A DNA stretch of 64,000 bases from Hemibagrus wyckioides (taxonomy: Eukaryota > Chordata > Actinopteri > Siluriformes > Bagridae). The stretch lies in contig NC_080734.1 of NCBI RefSeq assembly GCF_019097595.1, forward strand, positions 16,225,892-16,289,891, in the 5' to 3' direction. A model generated the notes under the pieces. The model saw only the letters and a program-made list of their open reading frames with translations. It was not told where the DNA came from and searched no databases. Position numbers and translations under genes: made by a program. Positions 1 through 9,785 of the stretch are shown one piece after another. Within the stretch, counting starts at the first letter, position 1; each line of letters begins with the position of its first letter.

Positions 1-54
1 AGGTAAACAAACACAAACAAGTATGCCCAATCCTGTGTGACCTTGTCTGAGAGG

Positions 55-68
55 AGTGTGTGTGTGCA

Positions 69-113
<45 letters not shown>
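55..113. repeat. (GT)n then (GA)n compound microsatellite
   Basis: A run of GT dinucleotides with one CA interruption passes directly into an uninterrupted GA run. Seen directly. No gene is associated with it. Confidence 0.95.
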
Positions 114-115
<2 letters not shown>

Positions 116-780
116 CACCAGAATGAGTGATAGGGACGACTTGGCTGTTGAAGTGGTCATTTGGAGTTACTCTTGAAGGGGCACACAGGGGCTTGGCATG
201 ACTTGATGGGTATATGTGAGTGTCTGGCACCTGTTACAGAGTCCCCATGCTCCAGATGGCACTGTCAGGGGTTATGATATCGGCTAGCTCAAAGACGACA
301 GCAGCAGCAGAGCAAGAACAAGCAGTTTTGATTTTGCAGGAACAGCCAGATGTCACACAAGGTCCGATGTTGCAACCCATTGTACTTGAAACTTAGGAGG
401 AAATTTTCAAAGATTTTGGAACTTGGACAAAGTGACAAAAGAAAAACCTTGATAAATATTTAAAATAGAATATTCAGATAACAGACATATAAATTGATTT
501 GGAACTACAACAAACACCGCTATAATAGTGACACTCTATCAGTGAAGCTCTTTAGGAAAAGCGGACATAACAGAAGGTCCAACTCAAAAGGTTCCTGTAA
601 TAACGTGCGTCCCAAATCGCATACTTATAGCCTGCACCATTCTCCGCTATAGTGAAGGAGTGTAGTTTAAGTACCTGGATGATGCACTTCTTTAAGTGTG
701 GAATGTTGGACACTTCATGCACTCAATGCTTGCAGCTTTGCTAACGTCAAGGAAAAGGGGCGGGGCTAACAGGCACTGAC
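114..780. other. Unassigned sequence with a possible MITE end
   Basis: No exon or RNA gene is visible. Around 604-626 the sequence GTGCGTCCCAAATCGCATAC resembles the terminal motif of short non-autonomous DNA transposons common in fish. The opposite inverted end is not visible, so this is a weak call. A GC box-like GGGGCGGGGC lies at about 757-766, just before the minisatellite. Confidence 0.4.
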
Positions 781-1675
781 TCTGTATTTACTTTTGTCCT
801 CTTTACACTGTCTGTATTTCCTTTTGTCGTCTTTACACTCTCTGTATTTCCTTTTGTCCTCTTTACACCTTCTATATTTCCTTTTTGTCTTTTTTACACT
901 CTCTGTATTTCCTTTTGTCCTCTTTACACCTTCTGTATTTCCTTTTTGTCGTCTTTACACTCTCTGTATTTTCTTTTGTCCTCTTTAAACTCTCGGTATT
1001 TCCTTTTTGTCATCTTTACACTGTCTGTATTTCCTTTTGTCGTCTTTACACTCTCTGTATTTCCTTTTGTCCTCTTTACACCTTCTATATTTCCTTTTTG
1101 TCTTTTTTACACTCTCTGTATTTCCTTTTTGTCGTCTTTACACTCTCTGTATTTCCTTTTTGTCCTCTTTAAACTCTCGGTATTTCCTTTTGTCCTCTTT
1201 ACACTCTCTGTATTTCCTTTTGTCCTCTTTACACCTTCTGTATTTCCTTTTTGTCGTCTTTACACTCTCTGTATTTCCTTTTTGTCATCTTTACACTGTC
1301 TGTATTTCCTTTTGTCCTCTTTACACCTTCTGTATTTCCTTTTTGTTGTCTTTACACTCTCTGTATTTCCTTTTTGTCGTCTTTACACTCTCTGTATTTC
1401 CTTTTGTCCTCTTTAAACTCTCGGTATTTCCTTTTTGTCATCTTTACACTCTCTGTATTTCCTTTTTGTCGTCTTTACACTGTCTGTATTTCCTTTTATC
1501 CTCTTTACACCTTCTGTATTTCCTTTTTGTCCTCTTTACACCTTCTATATTTCCTTTTTGTCTTTTTTACACTCCCTGTATTTCCTTTTGTATTCTTTAC
1601 ACCTTCCGTATTTCCTTTTTGTCTTCTTTACACTGTCTGTATTTCTTCTTTGTCCTCTTTACACTCTGAATTTCC
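781..1675. repeat. Polypyrimidine minisatellite, 30/31-bp unit
   Basis: About 29 tandem copies of a unit close to CTTTACACTCTCTGTATTTC plus CTTTT(T)GTCCT. Unit length alternates between 30 and 31 bp depending on whether the T-run has four or five T. Variants (ACTCT/ACTGT/ACCTT; GTCCT/GTCGT/GTCAT/GTCTT) are shuffled along the array, as expected from unequal exchange. The T/C-rich strand has no stop codon in the unit, so all three plus frames stay open. The resulting leucine/phenylalanine/serine-rich open frames are a by-product and not genes. Confidence 0.95.
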
Positions 1676-2200
1676 TTGTTGTCCTTCCCTTTATATTTCT
1701 TCCCTTCCTTCCCTTTATATATCTTTTCACCTCAGTACCTGCTCTGTATTTCATTGTTTCACTCTGTACTTCCTTTTTGTCCTGTTGTTACACCCCCCCC
1801 CCCCCCGGCATACCCTTTTCACCTTATTTTTGTCCCCTGTTACCCAAAATCTTTTCTTTTTGTCCAGTATATGTACCCTCTGTATTTATTTTTGTTCTCT
1901 TCACACCCAGTGCATATACACACTTTATCCTCAATATATGCTCTGTTCCTCCCTTTTCTCCTCTGTATACCCATTGCACTTCCTTTTTATTCCTCCATAT
2001 TCCCTCTGTATTTCTTCATCTTTTTATTTCGATACCCCCTCCTTATTTCACTTTTGCCTTCTCTACTTTATTTTCTATCTTCTTGTTACCCTTCTTGCTA
2101 ACCTCCTTCTTGTCCTCTGTATATCGTATGTACTCTCCATTCCCATTGTATCTCTTCACCTTTGCCCTTTCTTTATACTCTGTCTTATTCTATAAACACT
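1676..2200. repeat. Degenerate pyrimidine-rich continuation with a C14 run
   Basis: T/C-rich sequence with loosely recognisable CTCTGTATTTC fragments (for example near 1741, 1879 and 2003) continues the minisatellite at low identity. It includes an uninterrupted run of 14 C at 1793-1806. It is probably an older, decayed part of the same array. The open frames through it are low-complexity and not convincing as coding. Confidence 0.7.
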
Positions 2201-3057
2201 TACCTTCCTCTGAGTGGTTTGGAATTTCATTCTTTAATAACCCACAGCACCCACTTCAAGAGATTTTTAAGCATAAACAGCTAAACAGCTTTTCATTAAG
2301 CCGCAGATATACGTGATGAAAAATTTATTACACCGCTCGGACTCTGACTGTAGCCGAGAAACGCAGATTCCTCTGCAGTAACCTAAATCAAATAAATTCC
2401 CAGTTTGAGCCGTAATGCTCCATTAGTGTATGCAGAGTGTCACAAAACAGGTGGAAAAACAAGAAAGGAGAGAGAGAGAAAGTTAGAAGAATGGAGGGCG
2501 TGAGAGTGGGTGGAATGGAAAGAGAGGCATCTGGCTGGTGAATAATGATGAGCTTCAGTTTTCAGAGCACCTGGAACCTCATTATTCCCTCCCAGACTGA
2601 CATCCCACTTAACACACACGTGTAAACTGCCGTTCACTACGCGGGCCTGTCAATCATCCTCCCAGTTGCCCTTTTGATATTATAGACATATCCCAGCTGG
2701 CTCATCACTGTACTATCACCATGGCATCATCAGTAGGAGCTGATAAGACCACTTAACCCCCACTTCTTCTGCCTTCGCTTTTCCTCCATCGCATTCTGTT
2801 TGGCTTTCAAGTGTTCCCCAGGTAGCATGTCCATGTTTTCTGACTAAGTGCATCATGTTCTCGTGGCTATATGCCCGTGTTTTGCACAGTTAAACATCTA
2901 GCTGACTAAAATGTCTTTGATGATGGCTACAGCGCTAGGTTCAGTATGCACTGGACTCTTGAGTGGCTTTAATGGTCGCTTTAATGGTGGCTTTGCTCAT
3001 CTCTAATATTACACTATGATGTACAAATGCAGATGCTTTCATCCACACCCTCTGTCC

Positions 3058-3088
<31 letters not shown>

Positions 3089-3735
3089 AAACCTCAAACA
3101 CACACATGCCATTTCACCATCATCACCTGCATTATTTACCATGACTATTAACCCCACAGAAGAGGACATGGAAATTATAATCAAGAATATTCTTTCTATT
3201 ACAGTTCAATTTTTAGATTTAGTGTCTAACACTATTGGTTTGCATTCATTTATGTATTTATTATTGGTTCTATGTGGTATATACTGTACAGTAAAGATGT
3301 GCCATTGTGTGTGAATAATAAACATAATCATCCACTCTCTAATTATACATTAACTACAAAACTTGTTAGATTTGCCAACCGAATTTTTCCAAACATAACA
3401 ATTACAATAAATACAGTTTAATCTTAAGTTGGGTCTAGTGCTAGTGAAAATGCTTTTATATTGCATTCTGTTCTAATCTAATACATTACAAGCTGTATAA
3501 TGTTTGTTACGTCTCTTCTTTGGCTTTAATAACAGTGTGACTCAAGCTTCATGGATTCCACAAGTTTGTGCAAAACCTAATAATTCATTTTAGATCAAAT
3601 CTCTCAGTGTCGCCTGAACACATGCTTCAGTAAAAGAGATTAGACCCGAGCTTTTAAACAAAGCAGTTAACATGCTCAATAACACACATTTACTTAGATT
3701 TAAATAGGGAGCTAGAAATAGTTTATCATTTTGGA
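2201..3735. other. Unassigned, mostly AT-rich sequence
   Basis: No exon or recognised transposon is seen. A (TC)n microsatellite lies at 3057-3084. The stretch around 2310-2440 is non-repetitive and of higher complexity than its flanks; I cannot tell whether it is conserved. Short open frames here (2440-2637 minus, 3027-3314 plus) have no recognisable domain, and the second begins in the (TC)n tract. Confidence 0.5.
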
Positions 3736-3955
3736 TGGTCTAGTGGCTAGAAGCCTGTGCTCTCACTGCAATGGCCTGGGTTCAATTCCTGGGCAGGAAA
3801 CCAACCCCAAACACTGGGGGTTACACGAGTCTGTGCATTCTGAGTGCTGCTCCCAAAAAAGCCCAGACACAAACGGGAGGCTTGGGAAGGACCTCTGACA
3901 TAAATCCTGTGCCAAATCAAATATGCAGATCAGTGATCCCTAACAGGAGCAGCCA
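3736..3955 (+). mobile_element. tRNA-derived SINE (family 1)
   Basis: The head contains a tRNA-like promoter: a degenerate A box near TAGTGGCTAGAAGCC and a perfect B box GGTTCAATTCC at about 3779-3789. It is followed by a non-tRNA body and then directly by the AAAAG tract, which occupies the position of the 3' tail. This layout is typical of RNA polymerase III-transcribed SINEs mobilised by LINE proteins. The B box marks a SINE, not a functional tRNA gene: no cloverleaf or CCA-adjacent acceptor stem can be drawn. The family name is not assigned. Confidence 0.7.
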
Positions 3956-4123
3956 AGAAAAGAAAAGAAAAGAAAAGAAAAGAAAAGAAAAGAAAAGAAA
4001 AGAAAAGAAAAGAAAAGAAAAGAAAAGAAAAGAAAAGAAAAGAAAAGAAAAGAAAAGAAAAGAAAAGAAAAGAAAAGAAAAGAAAAGAAAAGAAAAGAAA
4101 AGAAAAGAAAAGAAAAGAAAAGA
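3954..4123. repeat. (AAAAG)n pentanucleotide microsatellite, about 33 units
   Basis: An essentially uninterrupted AAAAG array sits at the 3' end of the preceding SINE and most likely grew out of its A-rich tail. The pentamer stays open as lysine/glutamate/arginine repeats on plus and serine/phenylalanine/leucine repeats on minus; none of these frames is a gene. Confidence 0.95.
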
Positions 4124-4209
4124 ATCTTGAATATAAAATATTAACAAAAAATTTCAAAATGCTAAAAATTCCTGCTTATATAAAATTAATTAAATAAATA
4201 AATCAATCC

Positions 4210-4233
4210 CAGTTTTTTAACGTGGTCTCAGAC
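4210..4233 (-). mobile_element. Solo terminal inverted repeat of a Tc1-like element (family G)
   Basis: The sequence GTGGTCTCAGACTTCTGGAC followed by CCCACTGTA is the inverted form of the left end of the element at 51808-52444. The matching opposite end is not visible within the preceding kilobase, so only one terminus is claimed. The SINE and AAAAG tract may lie inside the old element. Confidence 0.5.
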
Positions 4234-4310
4234 TTCTGGACCCCACTGTAGTCCCACTTCATGAACATGCCCACCAACCTGCCACACCTGAGCAAGGCCC
4301 TTAACTCTAG

Positions 4311-4545
4311 GGTGGTGGAGGTGGTTCAAGTAGTTAAGGCTCTGGGTCGTTGACCGGAAGATCGGAGGTTTAAGCCCCACCACTGCCAAGTTGCCACTGT
4401 TGGGCCCTTGAGCAAGGCCTTTAACCCTCTCTGCTCCAGGGGCACTGTATCGTGGTTAACCCTGTACTCTTACCCCAACCTCCAAGGATGGGATATGTGA
4501 AGAAAGAATTTCACTGTGCAGTAATGTATATGTGACAAATAAAGG
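4311..4545 (+). mobile_element. tRNA-derived SINE with L2-type tail (family 2, copy 1)
   Basis: A tRNA-like head (A box around GTAGTTAAGGCTC, B box-like GGTTTAAGCCC) is followed by a body containing TGGGCCCTTGAGCAAGGCCT and a tail ATGTGACAAATAAAGG. The tail resembles the 3' end of L2-clade LINEs, which would supply reverse transcriptase in trans. Three more copies occur at 13293-13505 (minus), 43346-43580 (minus) and 52027-52232 (plus). A stray fragment of the body also lies just upstream at about 4283-4308. Confidence 0.85.
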
Positions 4546-5340
4546 TGAGAGTGCTGCAGTTAAATCACTGATTTAGATAAGTGCACTGGTCCAAAGATTA
4601 CTAATGTGAGATGTGGGGAAGGGGGCGGGACTTCCAGAGGTGTCAGTAAATATTAGCCATATCAGTTTGGAGGATCAATAAATACTCTTTTGGGGTATTT
4701 TTCTAGGTTTGATGAGTCATTAATATATTTCTATATTTTTATTTTTTTTAGGCCTCATTCTTCAAGAGCCTGCTCAATATTCTTTCGAGGGACTGGACGA
4801 ATTCCCCTAAGGCCCAGTCATCATTCCAGCAAAGCAGGAAGTGTACTTAATTATAGATCCCCTAAATGAGGACTGAGAGAGAGTGAAAATCACAGTTCTT
4901 ATCCATAACATGAATTTTAAACAGATGTTTATGTATTTATTTTCTTATCTCATTTTTCCTAATCTTCCATTGTCTGAATAATCTACAATTTATTTTTAAA
5001 AATTAATCGTTTTGATTTTGTGTTCTGGTGTGTGTGTGTGTGTGTGTGTGTTTGTGTGTGTGTGTAATAAGGACAAATAAGAGGTTGTCTGTACAAAACC
5101 GTTCCTTAATATACAATGTTATTTAAATATAAAACCAAGTGCTTCCTTCTGGTTTTTCCTTTAAGACTATCTAAAGCTTAATTCACTATTTAAACACCAG
5201 CCTCTGAATAATTTACGAAAGCTTTTTACTAAAATAAGGATTCCACATAAATGTTTATTGACTAGCCCAACAAGTACCCTTAAGCTCCGTTCATTTTATC
5301 TCCGCAAGCCTCCAGTCGCTTTACTATGAAGTCACAAGTA
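4546..5340. other. Unassigned sequence with a (GT)n tract
   Basis: AT-rich sequence without recognisable exons. A (GT)n microsatellite with one TTTGT interruption lies at 5028-5065. Confidence 0.6.
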
Positions 5341-5356
5341 GGCGTTCCTACTACTG

Positions 5357-5370
5357 GTTGCCATGGTAAC
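5357..5370. promoter_or_regulatory. Consensus RFX-type X-box
   Basis: GTTGCCATGGTAAC is a palindromic match to the binding site of RFX transcription factors, which typically lies within about 150 bp upstream of ciliary genes. It is 96 bp upstream of the in-frame ATG at 5466. A lone 14-bp match is not proof of function. An ETS-like CCGGAAGT lies at about 5652-5659. Confidence 0.4.
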
Positions 5371-5465
5371 AACCTTTATCAATGGGTGGCACAACCAGAA
5401 TTCCAAATCGGTTTTCCTGTCACTAAAATGAAACATTTCTGGAGGGAGATTTTTGGTGTTTGTGT

Positions 5466-5596
5466 ATGAAATTCCTCAGCGTTTCTATATACTGCATCTT
5501 ACCATACGAGATGAAGGAGAAGCAGCGTGAAGATCTTGTGACCTCTACTGTCTTCACTCTCATTGGTAGTTACTGCACTCCTTATTTGCACGTCAG
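5466..5596 (+). CDS. Speculative first coding exon downstream of the X-box
   Basis: An ATG at 5466 opens 43 codons plus two bases to a possible donor CAG|GTAGCT at 5596/5597. A second in-frame ATG at 5511 (G at -3) starts MKEKQREDLVTSTVFTLIG, which has a non-repetitive, protein-like composition. Without splicing the frame stops three bases later, so the whole open frame is only 44 codons. A good acceptor (pyrimidine tract then TTTTCAG|GTCGAC) lies at about 6029-6047 and its downstream frame matches the exon phase, but the peptide there is not recognisable. I recognise no family. It may be chance, or a non-coding transcript start. Confidence 0.2.
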
Positions 5597-5599
5597 GTA

Positions 5600-7076
5600 G
5601 CTGGACACACGCACATCTAGTCACACTGTCGCTCGCAGTTGCTCACATCGCCGGAAGTCACCAGCTCTCCTTGTCCCTGCGTCCATTACGGATTAAAGGA
5701 GTTTCACGTGATGCGGTTTTCTGTTTTTGTTCTCGTCTGAATTATGATCCATGGTACACTACAGACACGGTAAACTATTTCTGAAACTGAGCAGGCGAAG
5801 GCAATTAATATACTAATATACATCATCTGAGTTCATTATATGATTATTATTATGATCATGATGATGATTATGTACATGGCATAATTAATGCGCGTAGTAG
5901 TTGTGGGTAAAATAAAGAAAAACCTGCAGCACACTAGAGTTCCTGTCTATTTCCAACTGGTCTAATCTAATTTAGTGCTGTAATCGGACTCGTGAGAAGT
6001 GCGCACGGTGCACAGAGACCCGTGTTTCTGTCCGCTGTCGTTTTCAGGTCGACAGACTCCAGCTGCTGGCAGGGATTAGCACGAAGCTCCTGTTTGCTCA
6101 CTAACACACGTCACAACAAAGCACACCCTGGCAGAAACATCACTCCATCTCCACTCGCCAGGTGTTGTTTGTTCAGCCTTTTTGTTTATATAAGGGATTA
6201 GAGGGCTTATGGTCGTGTACTCGCCATGCATGAATCGAACGTCCGATATTTACTGCCCTCAGGTTAAGTACGACAGCTCAGAAAGAAGAACTCAGCTAAA
6301 TCTGGTCGTTATAATTAAGTGTGTGTGTGTGTGTTAGCAAGCTTCCTGTACACAAACAAAGAAACAAAACGAATTATTAAGTTATTCTGAGAGCTACGAC
6401 AGAAGAGAAAGAGATTAGATTTCTTTCTCTCATTTGTACAAAGACAGAACCATGACAGGTATCAAGCAGTCTTAAAGAAAACAGCAAGAGAAAAGATAGA
6501 AAAGATGGAAACGTTTTCTCACATGCACCTTGCATGAGGTGAGAAAAAAATAGGCAAAGGTTTTCCTTTTCTCATATTTCATGCATTAAAGCGGTCCACT
6601 GAAACATCACGAGTTCTGGTTACTTTTCAATGAAAACTTAAGTATAATAGTATAATGATGAGCATTTCATATAAATGTTGACCCTTTTTGACCAATTCAT
6701 GTAAAGATTAAGTGGGTAAACATTATCCCTTGATCCTGGCTATTAAAAAAAATCTGAAGCACTTGTAGATAATTTGATACGTCTGTTCATTCCACGAAAT
6801 TCATTTCATTCCATTAAAACATTTTGCAATCTGAATGGTGCTCAACATTTTCATGTATACACCATGTTTTTTTTTGTTGTTTTTTTAGCATGTTCATCTA
6901 AATAGGAATATTTAGCCAAAAAATTTTAGCACAGGTTTTTGAATAAGGGTTTAGTTTTATGTTTCAGCATGATTACATAATTATTAGATCATTTATAGTA
7001 CAACTATTAGTACAATTGCTGTTACAATAAAACACCAATACTCAATATATCAAAACACTTTTGTACGTCATGTTGG
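5600..7076. other. Unassigned sequence downstream of the X-box
   Basis: Slightly CpG-richer sequence at about 5600-5720 and 5980-6130 is followed by AT-rich sequence. A short (GT)n tract lies at 6318-6334. No confirmed exon or transposon. Confidence 0.5.
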
Positions 7077-7124
7077 AGAAGAGAAGAGAAGAGAAGAGAA
7101 GAGAAGAGAAGAGAAGAGAAGAGA
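7077..7124. repeat. (GAGAA)n pentanucleotide microsatellite
   Basis: About nine perfect AGAAG/GAGAA units. Seen directly. Confidence 0.95.
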
Positions 7125-7500
7125 TGAGATTCAGATTACAAGAAAAATAAATATACATGAAGACTAACTGAAAATTAAATGAAATAATCTATTTATACAA
7201 AATATATATGAAAAATAAAGGAAATATACTATATATTTTATATATACGAAATGTATTCCAAAGTACAAAAAGGTGCTAGAAAAACGAAGAACATATTGCA
7301 CATAATATGATAAATGCCGTAAATGTAAATGCAAATATATCAATATCAAATTTCAAATCTGTAATGGACTACTTAATCGAAGAGCTGTTTCTCATATCGC
7401 TAAAACAAATTTCAGAAACTGCTGTCGTTTGGCAGTCTGTACCTGTAGGGGATTGGTGATCTCCTCTATCTCTCAGGGTTACTGTAGAGGGCAAAACATT
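7125..7500. other. AT-rich unassigned sequence
   Basis: AT-rich, low-complexity sequence. The minus-strand frame at 7164-7349 is tyrosine/phenylalanine/isoleucine-rich because of base composition and is not supported as a gene. Confidence 0.6.
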
Positions 7501-7502
7501 TT

Positions 7503-7578
7503 TCAATTCAATTTATTGGTATTGTGCTTTTAACAATGGACTTTGTCTCAAAGCAGCTTTACAGAAGTAAAGAAACAG
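7503..7578. repeat. Interspersed teleost repeat fragment
   Basis: The stretch beginning TTCAATTCAATTTATTGGTA and including GTCTCAAAGCAGCTTTACAG matches, from memory, a repeat scattered through many fish genomes. Its class is not certain. It directly borders the (AT)n tract. Confidence 0.5.
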
Positions 7579-7584
7579 TATAAA

Positions 7585-7675
<91 letters not shown>
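7585..7675. repeat. (AT)n microsatellite, left part
   Basis: Long AT run with few interruptions, continued at 8219-8258 beyond the inserted transposon. The two parts were probably one tract before insertion. Confidence 0.95.
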
Positions 7676-8213
7676 CACTACCAGTCAAAAGTTTGGACAC
7701 CTTCTAATTCCATGGTCTTTCCTGATGTTTATTTCTTTCTACAATGCTGAAGGCGGCCGAAATACACAATAATGTCCTTTGAACAGTTGATATTGAGATA
7801 TGTCTGCTACTGATGCTCTGTAAAGCCTTCATAACGGCTCTAATCTGAGGTGCTGTTAATTGGTGATTTCTGAGGCTGGTAACTCTAAATGAACTTCTCC
7901 TCTGCAGCAGAGGTCAGTTTTGGTCTTGCTTTACTGGGATGGTCTTCATGTGAGCCAGTTTCATCATGGTGCTTGATGGGTTTTGCAAATGCACTTGACA
8001 ATACTGTTCTTGCAAGAACTATTCCAGAACACCTGACCTTCGTGTCTTAAAATAACAACTGACTGTTTTTTGTTGTCATTACATATGGATTACTGAAGTC
8101 CATGTGTGTTATTTCATAGTTTTGAAATCTCCAGTATTGTTCTAGAATGTAGAAAATAAATCCCTAAACAAAAAACATTGAATTAAAAGGTGTGTCCAAA
8201 CTTTTGACTGGTA

Positions 8214-8216
<3 letters not shown>
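7676..8216 (-). mobile_element. Tc1-like DNA transposon, internally deleted (family C)
   Basis: Inverted ends CACTACCAGTCAAAAGTTTG at the left and its complement at the right are each followed by TA, the target duplication of Tc1/mariner elements. The minus strand keeps relics of the transposase N-terminal DNA-binding region: reading from about 7965 down to 7790 one can follow degenerate Tc1 residues such as TSAAEEKFI and STVQR-like text with stops and frame changes. The catalytic DDE region is missing. A full element is about 1.6 kb, so this 541-bp copy is a dead deletion derivative that could move only with transposase from elsewhere. Confidence 0.85.

Positions 8217-8218
<2 letters not shown>

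Positions 8219-8258
<40 letters not shown>
8219..8258. repeat. (AT)n microsatellite, right part
   Basis: Continuation of the AT tract interrupted by the Tc1-like insertion. Confidence 0.95.
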
Positions 8259-8259
<1 letters not shown>

Positions 8260-9057
8260 CACCTACTTTTTTATCCCTAACATTTATCCATACATATTTA
8301 AAACATTTAAAAGCATATTTCTGACAAAACGAAAACAAACTCAAACACAATTCTAACATAATCTAAACCAAATTGACCAAACAGCAGCTTAGTACACTAC
8401 ATAAATCTAGAAGCAGCAAAGAGTTTAGCCAAAATTCAACTGCTTTTATGAACTTTTAACAAAATCATAATATTCTCTGTCAGGAACGGAGGTGAGGGTG
8501 GATTCAGGTGCAGATTTTCATATTATTAAGTGCCGTAAACAAAAAGTGTATACTTCAGATGTAAAGCAATGACAAAGACTATAAACGAGACTGTGGCAGC
8601 AATCACAACAAAGACCTGACAATAAGACCTGAAAGACAGGAATGACATAATGGTGCTAATCAGAGTGAAAATGAGGCGCTCTGTGGCTGATGGAAAATGT
8701 AGTTCAGTACCCTTTGGGAGCTACCATGACAACATGACAAGATTTACATATAATTTACTCTTACTGATGGAATATCTTCAACAAAGCTATACAGTATGTT
8801 CTCAATCAGTCTGGTAAAATGACATGTTTATTGCCAACATGCTGCTACTGTAGAGAAAGACCCAACAGGGGGCAGGACAAATATGTTCTAGAGAGCATTT
8901 GATTGGATTAGTAGTATAGAATAACTAATTTTTCGAAAACTATTGTGTTGTTGTCTATAACACTAAGAAACAGGTACCAGAAGCTCTGAAATTGCATTTT
9001 TTTGGTTTCATGGCACTTCGTATAAATATTTTAAAAGATTTAATTCTGTAAAATCAA
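8259..9057. other. Unassigned sequence; possible retroelement fragment
   Basis: The part from about 8480 to 8740 looks like a decayed dispersed repeat: read on minus, it contains a CTGCACCTGAATCCACCCTC-like stretch reminiscent of the 3' ends of fish retroelements. This is not firm enough to name. No exon seen. Confidence 0.35.
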
Positions 9058-9240
9058 GTTAAGAAGCTGTTATCATTATTTCAACCACATATAGCTGACG
9101 AAGTACACAGTGAAATGAAACAACATTTCTCCAGGACCATTGTGCTATATAAAACAACACAGAGCTAAGTAAGTTGTCCTAGCCACATAAAGAACATCGA
9201 GTGCAAGACAAAAAGACAACAAGACAATACAGAACATTAC
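9058..9240 (-). mobile_element. L2-type LINE (or derived SINE) 3' tail
   Basis: Read on the minus strand, the region contains GGTCCTGGAGAAATGTTGTT, TTCACTGTGTAC, a TATATGTGGTTGAAATAATG-like stretch and AGCTTCTT in the same order as the plus-strand tail at 26980-27166. This is the 3' untranslated end of an abundant fish L2-like element. No coding part is present, as expected for a severely 5'-truncated copy. Confidence 0.65.
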
Positions 9241-9339
9241 AGGACTGATACACAAAATACACAACCAGCATACATTCATACAAAAATAAGAGAACCGTAA
9301 ACAAAGAGGGTTCTTGTTAACATATATACTTATGTAGTA

Positions 9340-9785
9340 CAGTAATCCCCCTCTATAGCGCGGCTCATATATAGCGGAGGGACGAGTCTGGCCAATCGGA
9401 ATGGCCCATTCATTTAATCATGGTTGTGATTGGCTGTTGGCTATGCGTGCAGTTGGGGATAGGGAAGCAGAAATATCCAGTATCCCAGCTCTTCGCGTGT
9501 CACTGTCCCGAGTGTTTCATGTTCTTCTGTATACACTTTTTCTGCAAGCCCTAGTATGTCGCCCAAACGCTCTGCACCTTCTCAGGCTTCTGGCAAGGAA
9601 CAAACAGTACTCACTATAAATGTGATATTTCTACGAATTTACCCAAAATTCATCTCGCTGTATGCTTGCAAATGTTTTCTGTGTGTGTTTAAAGAGTGTA
9701 GGAGGGTCATTTACGGTTTAAACCATTAAAAAAAAAGCATTTGGGGGTGGGGTCCGTGTATCACCCCCAATAAACTGGAGTACTG
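9340..9785. mobile_element. pogo/Tigger-like non-autonomous element, copy 1
   Basis: It begins CAGTAATCCCCCTCTATAGC after a TA and ends ACTG before a TA. Its body is co-linear with the longer copy at 17447-18088, sharing GGACGAGTCTGGCCAATCGG, TGTAGGAGGGTCATTTACGG and a GGGGGTGG block. It lacks about 200 bp of the left part of the other copy and part of the right end. CAGTARTCCCCC ends with TA duplication fit pogo/Tigger elements. No transposase frame is preserved; the open frame at 9401-9619 is not recognisable. Confidence 0.7.

Noticed and set aside
794..2195. Overlapping plus-strand open frames of up to 314 codons
   Set aside because: They exist only because a stop-free 30/31-bp polypyrimidine unit is repeated; all frames are open and the text is rotations of one peptide.
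3736..3800. Possible tRNA gene
   Set aside because: Only the internal A and B boxes are present; the stems do not pair and the unit continues into a SINE body.
3771..4157. Lysine/glutamate-rich plus frame and serine/phenylalanine-rich minus frames
   Set aside because: Translation of a SINE and its (AAAAG)n tail in several frames; no coding signature.
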